A DNA stretch of 64,000 nt. Source: Vibrio albus. GTDB lineage: Bacteria; Pseudomonadota; Gammaproteobacteria; Enterobacterales; Vibrionaceae. The position numbers and the translations under genes were made by a program. The notes beneath the pieces were generated by a model. That model searched no databases. It was not told the origin of the DNA and saw nothing but the letters and a program-made list of their open reading frames with translations. This document shows positions 35,634-44,883 of the stretch, piece by piece. The stretch spans positions 62,001 to 126,000 of the forward strand of contig NZ_QFWT01000010.1 of NCBI RefSeq assembly GCF_003144035.1, read 5' to 3'. The stretch's first letter is position 1. Every line of letters begins with the position of its first letter.

Positions 35634-36280
35634 AGCGTTTCTCGCGTGTAGTAATCTCGCATATGGTAGAGCACAGCATTGACGATAGCCGCCGCCACAT
35701 TACTGCCGCCCTTACGCCCTAACGCTGTAATATAGGGAAAATCACTCTCGTACAGTGCCTGTTTGGACTCAGCGGCACCAACAAACCCGACAGGAACCCC
35801 AATAGTCACGGGGCGCTCTTCGCCGCAACGTTCCATCAGGCGGAAAAGCGCGGTGGGAGCGTTACCAAAAACAAACACTTTCTTGCCGGTCTGATCTAAC
35901 GCTTTATCTACCGCTGCCATCGAGCGCGTTATAGACTGAGATTTCGCTTCCTCAGCGACCTGAGGATCGGCGATATAGCACCGGATATCACAGCCAAACT
36001 GCTTCAGTAATGACTTATTAATACCGGAAAGTGCCATCGTCGTATCAGTGTAAAAAGTGCATCCTTCGCTGATCATTGTTTGCAGCTGCTCCAGTACCGC
36101 CGGAGAAAACTTCAAAATATTCAACCAGTCAAAATCAGCGGTGGTATGAACCGCCCGCGTGATCACTTTTTTCTCAAGCGGATTCTGAAAACGGTAATCC
36201 GGGTGCTCATCCGCGATAATTTGATCGATAATTTCGAAGCTTGTCGACTCGATACGTTGTGGTTGTTGTATAAAATTCAT
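35630..36280 (-). CDS. cbiC: Cobalt-precorrin-8 methylmutase
   Basis: A 216-residue isomerase that moves a methyl group from C11 to C12 to give cobyrinate. Motifs: [19 protein letters not shown] (with the catalytic His in the RxVHTTAD segment), [19 protein letters not shown] and [20 protein letters not shown], the family signature. It lies 9 bp after cbiB and overlaps cbiD by 4 bp. Length is normal. Confidence 0.95.
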   Translation of the reverse strand: MNFIQQPQRIESTSFEIIDQIIADEHPDYRFQNPLEKKVITRAVHTTADFDWLNILKFSPAVLEQLQTMISEGCTFYTDTTMALSGINKSLLKQFGCDIRCYIADPQVAEEAKSQSITRSMAAVDKALDQTGKKVFVFGNAPTALFRLMERCGEERPVTIGVPVGFVGAAESKQALYESDFPYITALGRKGGSNVAAAIVNAVLYHMRDYYTRETL

Positions 36281-36289
36281 TTTTCTTCC

Positions 36290-37243
36290 CTACAGAGTGA
36301 CAACGTAACCCAGCACAAAGATAACCAGGGCACAAGTTGACGAGACATACATTAAACGAGTGGAGAAACAGATATCCTGTGGTTCAATTTCCCTGATAGC
36401 ATCACCGATCCAAGGCTTTTCAACCCTTTCCCCGAAATACTGATTCGGGCCCCCTAACCGGATACCCAAAGCCCCGGCTATGGAGGCTTCTGACCAGGCA
36501 CTATTTGGACTTTTATGCTGGTAACGGTCACGCCAGCCAATAATTAACGCTGACCGACTATTTTTGCCTGATAACAAGGCTGCTAAAGCAAACAGCGGTA
36601 ATGACAGCCTTGCCGGGATATAGTTGGCAAGATCATCCAATTTTGCCGATACATACCCAACCTCCCGGTAGCGTTCATTGTTGTAACCCACCATGGAGTC
36701 GAGAGTATTCACGGCCTTATAAGCCATAGCCAGTGGCACCCCTCCCAAAAAGAGATACAGAAGCGGCGCAATCACCCCATCCACGGTATTCTCGGCCACC
36801 GTTTCAACCGTCGCCCGGGTGATCTGTTGTTCATCCAGTTCACTGGTATCGCGCCCGACGATATAAGAAAGCTGCTTCCTCGCTTCACTGATATCGCCAG
36901 CCCGTAAAGGAGCTAACACAGCATCCGCACAATCCTTCAGACAACGAGTTGCCAGAACAGTCGTCGCCAGCCAAAGCTGTACAGCCATGCCCAGCGCCCA
37001 GTGAATATGAAAAGCTGAGGTGATCGCCGCCCAGGTAATCACCCAGGTCATCCCCACAATAACCAGCCACAATACGCCTCCGGAAACATAGAGCGAGAAG
37101 CGGCTATTGCACCACCGACGGATCTGTTTCTCGCCCCGGCTGATAACCGAACCAATCCAGCGAATGGGATGTGGCCAGTCCGGTGGATCGCCGATCAACA
37201 GGTCCAGGGAAAATGCCGCAATATAGGTCAGCAGTGACATCAT
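36290..37243 (-). CDS. cbiB: Adenosylcobinamide-phosphate synthase CbiB
   Basis: A 317-residue membrane enzyme that attaches aminopropanol phosphate to adenosylcobyric acid. Hallmarks: LLIGDPPDWPHPIRWIGSVI near the N-terminus, the ISEARKQLSYIVGRDTSELD loop, TVETVAENTVDGVIAPLLYL and AVNTLDSMVGYNNERYREVG, then LNxARLSLP-type helices. I start at the ATG 37241-37243, whose bases overlap the cbiA stop by 4 bp (ATGA); the adjacent Met at 37240 is possible. Its substrate aminopropanol phosphate comes from CobD, encoded in the right-hand cluster. Confidence 0.94.
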   Translation of the reverse strand: MMSLLTYIAAFSLDLLIGDPPDWPHPIRWIGSVISRGEKQIRRWCNSRFSLYVSGGVLWLVIVGMTWVITWAAITSAFHIHWALGMAVQLWLATTVLATRCLKDCADAVLAPLRAGDISEARKQLSYIVGRDTSELDEQQITRATVETVAENTVDGVIAPLLYLFLGGVPLAMAYKAVNTLDSMVGYNNERYREVGYVSAKLDDLANYIPARLSLPLFALAALLSGKNSRSALIIGWRDRYQHKSPNSAWSEASIAGALGIRLGGPNQYFGERVEKPWIGDAIREIEPQDICFSTRLMYVSSTCALVIFVLGYVVTL

Positions 37244-38601
37244 TGGCGTGCCCTCCTGAACCACTGCTTCAGAATCTCCGGAGACTGGGCAAAGTGAACA
37301 TGCAGGTACATTGCCAGCGTATTACCGACCTGATATCCCCCCTGCCATTCTTTGACAATTTCACCTTCCCGCTGCTTATTCAGGGTAAACACCGGTGGCA
37401 AATCAGTAATAAAATCAGAGTAGTGGAATTCATGACCGCGTAACACACCACCCATTTTGCACAGCAGAGTATCCTGCTCAGCCCTAGCAGTGCTGTAACC
37501 AAACCGCTGCAGTTTTGACGTCATTCTGCTTTCCCCCTCAAGTATCCCCACCATGGGGTATAACTCTCCGTTAAGGTCAGAAAGCATCGAGCCTAAATAC
37601 ATCAGTCCTCCGCACTCAGCATAGATTGCAACACCGTTCTGATGTGCCTGAAGGATGGATGATTTCATTGAGGTATTATTGGAAAGTTCTTTGGCGTACA
37701 GCTCTGGATAGCCACCGCCTAAGTACACCATGTCACACACAGGAAGCTCTCTATCCTTCAGCGGACTGAAGTAGCAGACTCGAGCGCCACTCATTGTCAG
37801 AAGGTCCAGATTAGCCTGGTAGTAAAAATTAAATGCGTTATCCATGGCAACGGCCACCGTTAGCCCCTCGCCGGGCAAAGAAGCAAAGGCATCGAATTTT
37901 CCGGTGTATTCAGGGGGCGGCATTTGTGCCAGTTTAATCAGCGCATCCAGATCAATGTTCTTTTCTATAGCATCAGCCAGTGTATCCCAGTGACTATCGA
38001 GCAGTTCCGAGTCCTGCACGGTCATCAGCCCCAGATGTCGTGACGGTAGTTCAACGGCAGGTAGCCGGGGTAAACGTCCTAATACCGGAATGTGACAGTA
38101 CTGCTCGACGGCATGCTTAAGCAGCTGATAGTGATGGTCTGAATTAACATGATTAAAGATAACACCCGCGATATTGATGTCAGACGCAAACTGCTGAAAT
38201 CCCATCACAATAGCGGCAGCAGAGGTGGATATCGCTTTGCCGTCAACAACAAGCACCACAGGACATTTAAGCGTTCTGGCAACGCCTGCACTGCTGCAGT
38301 AATAAGGATCCGTTCCATAACCATCATAGAACCCCATCACACCTTCAATCACTGCAATATCAGTCTGTTGAGTTTGCTGGTGAAACAGATCGCGCAGATG
38401 GTCTTCATCCAGCATGAATGGATCTAAATTATGTGACGAGACTTGAGAAACCCGGGTATGCCAGGCCGTATCAATATAATCCGGCCCGACTTTAAACGGT
38501 TGTACCTGAAGAGCACGGCGGGTTAAGGCCCGAAGTAAGCCTAACGTTATCGTTGTTTTACCGCTGCCGCTGTTTGTCCCCGCAATTAAAATCGCTTGCA
38601 T
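37240..38601 (-). CDS. cbiA: Cobyrinate a,c-diamide synthase
   Basis: A 453-residue ATP- and glutamine-dependent amidase, first gene behind the cobalamin riboswitch. The N-terminal domain has the P-loop GTNSGSGKTTITLGLLRAL, KVGPDYIDTAWHTRVSQVSS, and VIEGVMGFYDGYG. The C-terminal glutaminase-type domain has YLGGGYPELYAKELSNNTSM, YAECGGLMYLGSML (nucleophile Cys) and LRGHEFHYSDF. I start at the ATG 38599-38601 (MQAILIAG); an upstream GTG at 38616 lacks support. Confidence 0.95.
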   Translation of the reverse strand: MQAILIAGTNSGSGKTTITLGLLRALTRRALQVQPFKVGPDYIDTAWHTRVSQVSSHNLDPFMLDEDHLRDLFHQQTQQTDIAVIEGVMGFYDGYGTDPYYCSSAGVARTLKCPVVLVVDGKAISTSAAAIVMGFQQFASDINIAGVIFNHVNSDHHYQLLKHAVEQYCHIPVLGRLPRLPAVELPSRHLGLMTVQDSELLDSHWDTLADAIEKNIDLDALIKLAQMPPPEYTGKFDAFASLPGEGLTVAVAMDNAFNFYYQANLDLLTMSGARVCYFSPLKDRELPVCDMVYLGGGYPELYAKELSNNTSMKSSILQAHQNGVAIYAECGGLMYLGSMLSDLNGELYPMVGILEGESRMTSKLQRFGYSTARAEQDTLLCKMGGVLRGHEFHYSDFITDLPPVFTLNKQREGEIVKEWQGGYQVGNTLAMYLHVHFAQSPEILKQWFRRARQ

Positions 38602-38630
38602 AGTCCACTTATACACAGGTTAAGTCGGAC

Positions 38631-38682
38631 GGGGAGCGAATAGAAAGCAGCCACCCCTGAATTGATACAGAGGCGGCTCCCC
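38631..38682 (-). promoter_or_regulatory. Hairpin between riboswitch and cbiA (likely expression platform)
   Basis: Read leftward, GGGGAGC at the 5' end can pair with GCTCCCC at the 3' end, and an inner 11-bp stem (AGCCGCCTCTG with CAGGGGTGGCT, two G-U pairs) lies between. No U-run follows, so regulation of translation, or antitermination by pairing with the aptamer's 3' part, is more likely than simple termination. Confidence 0.55.
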
Positions 38683-38704
38683 TCACTCACTTCCCACCGA
38701 AGGA

Positions 38705-38868
38705 GTATTGAGATCATTCTGACTCGTCTTCTGGCTTAGCCTCATCCTTCCTGATCCCTTCCCGTATACAACAGTGGATTGATCAAGTCGTCAGCATTAC
38801 AGCAGCGGGGGCTGCGGAGGATTTTCACCTCACTTCCGATATCCTTAACAGGATATAACGTCAAAATG
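38705..38868 (-). promoter_or_regulatory. Cobalamin (AdoCbl) riboswitch upstream of cbiA
   Basis: The leftward strand contains the class-defining core elements in order: GGTGAAAATCC, CAGCCCCCGCTGCTGTAA, GACGACTTGATCAATCCACTG, GGGAAGG, GATGAGGCTAAGCC and the B12 box AAGCCAGAAGACG. A hairpin TATCC/GGATA lies at the 5' end. It is about 100 nt upstream of cbiA and should lower expression of the whole cbi-cobS-cobT run when adenosylcobalamin is plentiful. Boundaries are approximate. Confidence 0.93.
38756..38763 (-). other. KOPS-like FtsK-orienting octamer
   Basis: GGGAAGGG on the minus strand (CCCTTCCC on plus) matches the KOPS pattern GGGNAGGG, and its polarity points toward dif as expected. 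It also lies within the riboswitch, so its sequence is constrained for another reason. Confidence 0.35.
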
Positions 38869-38882
38869 ACAAATGTTGTCTT

Positions 38883-39207
38883 AGCTAGAAAGCTGTCCTA
38901 AAACCGTTTACTGGTTTGACTATAAACTTTCTATTAATCAATTCTGGCTTATTTACTGGTGATATTCTGCCTGTTTTATTCTTTGAATAGTAAAAATTGC
39001 CATTCATTATAGGGAAGCCTTATTAATCATCAAGTTAATGTATGATATGACTTTTTGGATATTGTAAATTCTTGTTCTTGATCAAATGCCGCTTTGTTCA
39101 CTCAGACAAATAAAACAATATATCAGCAATACATTTACAACGACTTTTCAAGAGCTTATCGAGTCCGTAGAATTAGCCGTCTTACAGCGAGGCAGAGTAC
39201 AGCATTA
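38883..39207. other. Divergent promoter region between the cbi operon and cobD
   Basis: About 325 bp without a gene. It should hold the promoter for the riboswitch-cbi transcript and another for cobD-pduX. I see no second riboswitch on the plus strand and no clear FNR or CRP site. Confidence 0.45.
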
Positions 39208-40287
39208 ATGGCAAAGAGCGGACAGCACGGAGGCAACGTCCTTCAGATGGCGGAGAAACACGGTCTTCACCCGGATCAGGTAATCGATTTTAGCGCCAAT
39301 ATTAACCCGGCCGGTATGCCTGACAAGTTACGGCAACAAATTATCGATAATCTATCCTGTCTTGAGCAGTATCCGGATATTGAATACACACAGCTGCATG
39401 AGGCTATCGCAAGACATCACGACTGTTCAGCAAATACCGTGTTAGCCGGGAACGGCGCGACAGAGCTTATTTTCCTCTGGGCGCATTATGTTCAGCCAAA
39501 AAAAGCGCTGCTTGTTGAACCCGGATTTGCCGAGTACCGACGGGCCCTGCTTCGCACAGAGTGCACAATAGCCGACTTTATTCTTCGGGAAGAAGAGGGT
39601 TTTCAGATTACAGAACGCCTGTTATCCGCACTGACACCCGATCTCGACTGTCTGTTTCTGTGCACACCCAACAATCCAACCGGTCTGATACCGGATCAGC
39701 ACCTGCTGTCAGAAATCATCGAGCGGTGTCATCACCTGAATATCCGGTTATTTATTGACGAATCGTTTCTGGATTTTACGCCAGAGTATCAAAGCGCCAC
39801 ACGCTATCTTAAGCAATACCCGAATCTGTATATTTTGCGTTCGCTGACCAAATTTTATGCCCTTCCCGGTTTGCGTTTAGGTTATTTGTTGTCTTCAGAT
39901 GAGCAACTGCTAGAGACGATTCGGGAACAGCGGGAACCCTGGACCATCAACGCACTGGCGGCATTGGCAGGCGAAACTCTCTTTGATGATACCCAATACC
40001 ATCAGACCACCTATGCATGGCTTAACAGTGAGCAGGATTATCTTTTCACAGCCCTAAGCCGGTTCTCCTCATTAAAGTGCTTTGCACCGACAGCAAACTA
40101 TCTGTTTTTCAAACATCTCAGAAAAAATTCTGATTTACAATTCCAACTGATGCAGCAAGGCATCCTTATACGCAGCTGTGCCAACTATACCGGCCTGGAT
40201 AAGCGTTTTTATCGGGTTGCGATTAAATCGCGAGAAGATAACCAAAAGCTTGTTCGTACTCTGGAACAGGTACTGCGTCATGACTGA
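39208..40287 (+). CDS. cobD: L-threonine-O-3-phosphate decarboxylase
   Basis: A 359-residue fold-type I PLP enzyme that makes (R)-1-amino-2-propanol phosphate for CbiB. Motifs: HGGNVLQMAEKHGL and DFSANINPAGMP at the start, LAGNGATELIFLWAHYVQPK, FLCTPNNPTGLIPDQHLL, LFIDESFLDFTPEYQ, and the PLP-Lys region RSLTKFYALPGLRLGYLLS. I start at the ATG 39208 (MAKSGQHGGN), since this is where the family begins; a frame from 39094 would add 38 unlikely residues. It overlaps pduX by 8 bp. Rightward, divergent from the main cbi operon. Confidence 0.93.
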   Translation: MAKSGQHGGNVLQMAEKHGLHPDQVIDFSANINPAGMPDKLRQQIIDNLSCLEQYPDIEYTQLHEAIARHHDCSANTVLAGNGATELIFLWAHYVQPKKALLVEPGFAEYRRALLRTECTIADFILREEEGFQITERLLSALTPDLDCLFLCTPNNPTGLIPDQHLLSEIIERCHHLNIRLFIDESFLDFTPEYQSATRYLKQYPNLYILRSLTKFYALPGLRLGYLLSSDEQLLETIREQREPWTINALAALAGETLFDDTQYHQTTYAWLNSEQDYLFTALSRFSSLKCFAPTANYLFFKHLRKNSDLQFQLMQQGILIRSCANYTGLDKRFYRVAIKSREDNQKLVRTLEQVLRHD

Positions 40288-41143
40288 AGCAACGTGCCCG
40301 GCCTCGTGCGGAGAACTGATTCAGGGTTGGATAGCAGGAAGCGAAAAACTGGTCTCGTGTCCGATTAACTGGTTCAGTACGGTCGCGGTCACATCCGGTA
40401 ATGCCAACGCCAGCCGGGAACGCCCTCTGATGCGGAGGGCTTTAATTCTGGCACTGGAAACTCTGGGCATCCCCGCGACAGAATCCCTGCACCTGAAAAT
40501 AGACTACGACTCAGATATTCCCGTCGCAAAAGGAATGGCAAGCAGTACCGCAGATATTGCCGCCACCATTGCAGCAACTTACCGGCACTTTAAATCAAGT
40601 ATATCCGAGCATAAGATCGCCCGAATGTGCGTCCAGCTGGAACCCAGTGACAGTACGATGTTCGGAGACCTCACTCTGTTTGATCATCACACAGGTGCCG
40701 TTACCGAGCGGTATGGGGAGTTCGGAGACCTCGATATTCTGGTTCTGGAAAGCCCGGTGACGATCGATACTTCGGCTTATCATGAAATAGTGCGGGAACA
40801 TAAACTCATTCAGTCTGCCGATGCTCTGTCGAAAGCGGCTCAGCAACTGGCCCTGGCAATTAAAAGACGCCAGAATACCACGTTAGGCATTGCAGCTACC
40901 GCAAGCGCAATTGAAAGTCAGGCTATTCTGCCCAAGCCTTATTTCACAGAGTTATTAGAATTAGTAGAAAAGTACGACTTGTACGGGCTTAATGTCGCCC
41001 ATAGCGGAAGTGCGGTTGGTCTGTTCTACCATACTGCGGTACATGATATCGAGCGGGTTATCTACGATATTACACACTCGCCAGTACATGACGCTTATAC
41101 TCAGGCCCACCAGCGACAATTAATTGCCGGAGGTATCCGTTAA
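40280..41143 (+). CDS. pduX: L-threonine kinase PduX
   Basis: A 287-residue GHMP-family kinase that phosphorylates L-threonine to feed CobD. The N-terminal CPASCGELIQGWI and the ATP loop PVAKGMASSTADIAATIAAT (GHMP motif PxxxGxxSSxA) are clear; a late NVAHSGSAVGLFY is the third GHMP motif. The start at 40280 (MTEATCPASC) overlaps the cobD stop by 8 bp, so the two are coupled, as their consecutive reactions suggest. The 3' end overlaps convergent cobC by 24 bp. Confidence 0.92.
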   Translation: MTEATCPASCGELIQGWIAGSEKLVSCPINWFSTVAVTSGNANASRERPLMRRALILALETLGIPATESLHLKIDYDSDIPVAKGMASSTADIAATIAATYRHFKSSISEHKIARMCVQLEPSDSTMFGDLTLFDHHTGAVTERYGEFGDLDILVLESPVTIDTSAYHEIVREHKLIQSADALSKAAQQLALAIKRRQNTTLGIAATASAIESQAILPKPYFTELLELVEKYDLYGLNVAHSGSAVGLFYHTAVHDIERVIYDITHSPVHDAYTQAHQRQLIAGGIR

Positions 41144-41740
41144 CGAAGTAGCAATCGAACAGACGCTAAAATATGGCTTCCCCTGATAGCGGTTGATTTG
41201 GATATGACTGATACTTTGATTACCGATAGCCAGTGCGGTATACCAGCGAGGGTTCTTCCAATCGAGTCCTAATACATGGGCGAGGATATAACGGATCGGG
41301 CCACCGTGTGCAATTATCACGGTATCCTGCTGACACTCTTCAACTAACTGCTCCCAGGCCTCAATAACCCTTCGATACCCCTCTTCCAGCGGCTCGGCCT
41401 CCGGCAGGGTGGTCTCTCCGGGTGCAGACCAGAACGCCTCCAGCGTTGCCCATTCATCATTAAGCTCATCAAACGGAATACCGTCAAGTTGTCCGAAACT
41501 CTGTTCCCGCAACCGGTTATCATACCGGATATCAAGAGAAGGGTTATATTCAGCCAATAATTCAGCCACTCGTTTACAGCGGATCAACGGAGAAGTATAA
41601 ACCGCCTGGAAATCATAATTGTTCAGCAATGCCTGTGCGATACTCTTCTGTACGGATTCTTTCACACCAACATCGGTATGTCCGTTGAGAGCGGGCTTCC
41701 CAAGCGTTTTCCCATGCCTGAGCAAATACAGGTTTATCAT
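41120..41740 (-). CDS. cobC: Alpha-ribazole / adenosylcobalamin-5'-phosphate phosphatase
   Basis: A 206-residue histidine-phosphatase that removes the phosphate from alpha-ribazole-P or AdoCbl-P. The catalytic motif is LYLLRHGKT (RHG with nucleophilic His), and YTSPLIRCKRVAELL, REQSFGQLDGIP and IIAHGGPIRYILAHVLGLDW complete the family set. It overlaps cobU by 4 bp and pduX by 24 bp (convergent). Its place among cobalamin genes supports the name over other phosphoglycerate-mutase-like proteins. Confidence 0.92.
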   Translation of the reverse strand: MINLYLLRHGKTLGKPALNGHTDVGVKESVQKSIAQALLNNYDFQAVYTSPLIRCKRVAELLAEYNPSLDIRYDNRLREQSFGQLDGIPFDELNDEWATLEAFWSAPGETTLPEAEPLEEGYRRVIEAWEQLVEECQQDTVIIAHGGPIRYILAHVLGLDWKNPRWYTALAIGNQSISHIQINRYQGKPYFSVCSIATSLTDTSGN

Positions 41741-42294
41741 CCTTCACCCTTCAGAACCATAGGCAAACCAGCCGCAACCATGACCACACGATCAGCCACG
41801 GCGGCAACCGCCTGATTCATCCACCCGGCATGGTCAACATAAAACCGAGACAGTGCGTTCATCGGAATAATACCCAGCCCCACTTCTGTTGACACGCACA
41901 ACACCTTACATTCAACCTCGCGTAGTGTCTCTGCCAGCTCCTCTATCTGAGCCCGGAGAAAGGCACTGTCGACCGTATCGCCCTTATAGTGAATCACATT
42001 ATTCAGCCACACGCTCAAACAATCTACAAACACAATGTCATGAGGAGAAAACTGCCTCAGAGCCTCGGTGAGTTTAAGCGGATGCTCATGATTAACCCAC
42101 TGCCCGTCTCTTCGTTCCTGATGGAGCCGGATCCGTTCCTTCATGCCGTCATCAAAAGGCTCTCCTGTTGCGACATAATGTAAACGGGTATCTGGTTCAG
42201 TGAGACGTCGCTTATGATAGAGTTCAATAGCCTGCTGTTCTGCATACCCTGACTTACCACTGCGTGCCCCACCCAAATACAACTGAACCGTCAT
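41737..42294 (-). CDS. cobU: Adenosylcobinamide kinase / phosphate guanylyltransferase
   Basis: A 185-residue bifunctional enzyme that makes AdoCbi-GDP. The P-loop LYLGGARSGKSGYAEQQAIE, the HQERRDGQWVNHEHPLKLTE stretch (with the guanylylated His), VFVDCLSVWLNNVI and CVSTEVGLGIIPMNALSRFY are all present. In Salmonella cobU is in the main operon between cbiP and cobS; here it has moved to the right-hand group and precedes cobC. It overlaps cobC by 4 bp. Confidence 0.94.
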   Translation of the reverse strand: MTVQLYLGGARSGKSGYAEQQAIELYHKRRLTEPDTRLHYVATGEPFDDGMKERIRLHQERRDGQWVNHEHPLKLTEALRQFSPHDIVFVDCLSVWLNNVIHYKGDTVDSAFLRAQIEELAETLREVECKVLCVSTEVGLGIIPMNALSRFYVDHAGWMNQAVAAVADRVVMVAAGLPMVLKGEG

Positions 42295-42310
42295 CGCCTA
42301 TATCCTATTA

Positions 42311-43264
42311 TTATCCAAGCACAGTAACGTACAATAACATTAAAGGGATAACAGCAGCGGATACCCCATAACTTGCTATCCAGCCGGTGTTCGCGACATC
42401 GTTATCCAGATCGTAAAGCACTGAAGGCAATGTCGACATAAACGCCGTAGGCATAACAGCCAGAATCAGACATACAGAAGAAACCAGTCGATCATCCACC
42501 TGCCATAATCCAAATACCGTCAGAAGCACAATAACAACCGTGACTGCAGCGATATTTCGCCCCAAAGCAGTCGCGATAGCCAAATTGCGCCAGATTTTTC
42601 CCCCTTTCAGGTTGAACGTCAGCCCCACGGAAAAAACCAGCAGAAAAGTGCCTAGTGGGATCATCCAGTAAGTAAAAGAGTACAGAAACTGAGGACGTTC
42701 GATCCCGGCCAGATTCAGAAGCAGACCAGAAGAAACTGCGGTTAAAGCAATTAAAAAAATCGGATCTTTCCAGACTCGTTTGTTTTGGGTTGCTCTCATT
42801 TCAGCGTCTTGAGATTTGGACTTAGCGTAAGGGAAAATCCCGCCAAAATAGATCAACTCCTCAAATAATTTAAACAGCGCCAGTACCGCCACGCCATCTT
42901 CCCCGAGGATGCTGAACACAATTAAGTTTCCCAGTGCCCCTAAATTGTACATAGAGGCAACCGGCACTATCGCCGCCGCTTGTTTGTCCGTGAGGGATAG
43001 TTTTGCTGATACGATTTTTCCGACTAAAGCACCGGACAAGATAACCGAAGCACCGATTACAGGCAGGTAAAACAGCTCCATTCGCATTTGTTCAAGCTGC
43101 CAGAGAGAGATAAACACGCTAAACGGAATAAGCGACATTAAAGCAATTTTTGTGGCGGCCAGGCTTAATTTAGAAGCGAATTGATTAAAGTAACGCTGAA
43201 AGAAAAGCCCAAGGATAAAACCGGTAATGATGATCCCGAAGGTAAAAAGAAACGCTTGATTCAT
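42311..43264 (-). CDS. AEC-family (auxin-efflux-carrier-like) transporter
   Basis: A 317-residue inner-membrane protein with about ten helices in two five-helix halves. The first half carries AAIVPVASMYNLGALGNLIV, with the Asn-Leu-Gly helix break seen in the AEC (MleP-like) carriers; the second has the LPSVLYDLDNDVANTGWIAS region. It lies 16 bp upstream of cobU in the same direction and so may be in the same transcript. AEC proteins move organic anions or other small solutes; a cobalamin-related substrate is only a guess from position. Confidence 0.75.
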   Translation of the reverse strand: MNQAFLFTFGIIITGFILGLFFQRYFNQFASKLSLAATKIALMSLIPFSVFISLWQLEQMRMELFYLPVIGASVILSGALVGKIVSAKLSLTDKQAAAIVPVASMYNLGALGNLIVFSILGEDGVAVLALFKLFEELIYFGGIFPYAKSKSQDAEMRATQNKRVWKDPIFLIALTAVSSGLLLNLAGIERPQFLYSFTYWMIPLGTFLLVFSVGLTFNLKGGKIWRNLAIATALGRNIAAVTVVIVLLTVFGLWQVDDRLVSSVCLILAVMPTAFMSTLPSVLYDLDNDVANTGWIASYGVSAAVIPLMLLYVTVLG

Positions 43265-43415
43265 ACCGCTATGCTCTGATTCGCCTATTGAATCTGCTAC
43301 GTTATCTCAATATCCATCTAAGATCACAGCTTTTTTGTTGTTTGTTAACGGTTTTTTCGCTAAAGAGTAATACCTTAATTCGTATCAATCTGTTGATGTT
43401 ATTGCCGAAGACAAA

Positions 43416-43476
43416 AAAGGCCACAATACTTTGTCATTAACAAACCTGACGGTATAAATGACAAACATTGTGGCCT
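43416..43476 (-). terminator. Terminator after the POT transporter gene
   Basis: Arms at 43418-43438 and 43457-43476 (AGGCCACAAT...GTCATT and its partner) pair over about 20 bp with one bulge; a T6 run follows on the minus strand. It ends transcription from 44883-43489. Confidence 0.87.
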
Positions 43477-43488
43477 GATAGAAAACGA

Positions 43489-44883
43489 TTACGCTTCCTG
43501 AACGGTCAGTTCCTCGTCTGCGTTTCCGCTGTCGGATACCGCTACTTGCTCAGCGCCATGCATCCAGAGCACTAATTTATTAGAAAACAGCAGAAGAATG
43601 ATACCTGACACGGTTGCGGTTATCGCAATACCACTGAAAATAGCCATTGGTCCATACTCGCCGACATGTGCACCAATCAGACCGGCGACATAGTTAGCAA
43701 CAGCATTAAAGCCAAACCATACTCCCATCATCAGAGACGCCAGTCTTAGCGGTGCCAGTTTGGTTACCATAGACAATCCAATTGGAGACAAGCACAGTTC
43801 ACCAACTGTATGGAAGAAAAATGCACCAACCAGCCAGAGCATTGAGGTTTTGACTGTCATATCTCCACCCTGCTCCAGAACGGCACCGACCATAAATACA
43901 AAGCCAATGGCCAGGAAGAATAGTCCCATTGCGAATTTCACCGGGGAGTTCGGTTCTTTACTGGCTAGTTTTACCCAGATAGCGGCAATAATCGGCGCAC
44001 AAGTAATAATAAAGAATGGATTCAGTGACTGGAACCACGCTGTAGGAACTTCAAAACCACCCAACATCCGGTCTGTATATTGCTGGGTATACAGGTTCAT
44101 CAGTCCGCCAGCTTGCTCGAACCCGGCCCAGAAGATGATCACAAACAACCCCATAATCATAATCACTTTCAGACGGTCGACTTCTTCTTTGGTCAAAGGC
44201 TTCGATTTATCATTTGCCTGACTTCCCTTATCGGTTACCGCAGCAGGCACCCGTCCAATATCTCCCAGCCAGCGTTGCGCCAGAGTCATTTGCATCACCA
44301 GACTGATCAGCATTCCGATTCCTGCTACAGCAAACCCAGCTTTCCAGCCATATTCACTGGTTACCGATCCGGCAATAATACCGGCAAGCAAAGCACCAAT
44401 ATTGATCCCCATATAGAAAATCGTAAACGCTCCGTCACGGCGATGGTCACCCTCTTCATACAGATCGCCAACCATGGTTGAGATATTTGGCTTGAACAAG
44501 CCATTACCTGCTATCAGGAAGCCCAGACCCAAAACAAACGCATGCATAGCACTTATACTTAAATATTGATGAGGCATTGCTAAGGTAAACTGTCCAATAG
44601 CCATTAGGGCACCACCAATCAAAATTGATCTGCGCTGTCCTAAATAGTTATCAGCCAGCCAGCCACCAACTAAAGGAGTGATATAAACCAAACCGGTATA
44701 AATACCATAAAGATCCAATGCGTCTTTCTGAGTCCAGCCAAGTCCCCCATTTAAGGTGGTATCTGTCAGATAGAGAACTAATATTGCTCTCATAGCATAG
44801 TAGGAAAAACGTTCCCACAGTTCTGTTCCGAAAAGAAGAAAGAGGCCACGTGGATGACCAAATATCTGTTGTTTGTTTGCCAT
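43489..44883 (-). CDS. POT/PTR-family proton-coupled peptide transporter
   Basis: A 464-residue member of the proton-dependent oligopeptide transporter family with about 14 helices. Hallmarks: ERFSYYAMRAILVLYLT (the ExxERFxYY motif, here ELWERFSYY), GGWLADNYLGQRRSILIGG, FKPNISTMVGDLYEEGDHRR and, in the second half, FFHTVGELCLSPIGLSMVTK. It imports di- and tripeptides. DtpA/TppB is the closest E. coli type, but I cannot separate it from DtpB. A 12-bp perfect inverted repeat lies in its upstream region. Confidence 0.9.
   Translation of the reverse strand: MANKQQIFGHPRGLFLLFGTELWERFSYYAMRAILVLYLTDTTLNGGLGWTQKDALDLYGIYTGLVYITPLVGGWLADNYLGQRRSILIGGALMAIGQFTLAMPHQYLSISAMHAFVLGLGFLIAGNGLFKPNISTMVGDLYEEGDHRRDGAFTIFYMGINIGALLAGIIAGSVTSEYGWKAGFAVAGIGMLISLVMQMTLAQRWLGDIGRVPAAVTDKGSQANDKSKPLTKEEVDRLKVIMIMGLFVIIFWAGFEQAGGLMNLYTQQYTDRMLGGFEVPTAWFQSLNPFFIITCAPIIAAIWVKLASKEPNSPVKFAMGLFFLAIGFVFMVGAVLEQGGDMTVKTSMLWLVGAFFFHTVGELCLSPIGLSMVTKLAPLRLASLMMGVWFGFNAVANYVAGLIGAHVGEYGPMAIFSGIAITATVSGIILLLFSNKLVLWMHGAEQVAVSDSGNADEELTVQEA

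Noticed and set aside
36297..36309. GTGACAACGTAAC as a matS site
   Set aside because: One mismatch in the right arm; not called.
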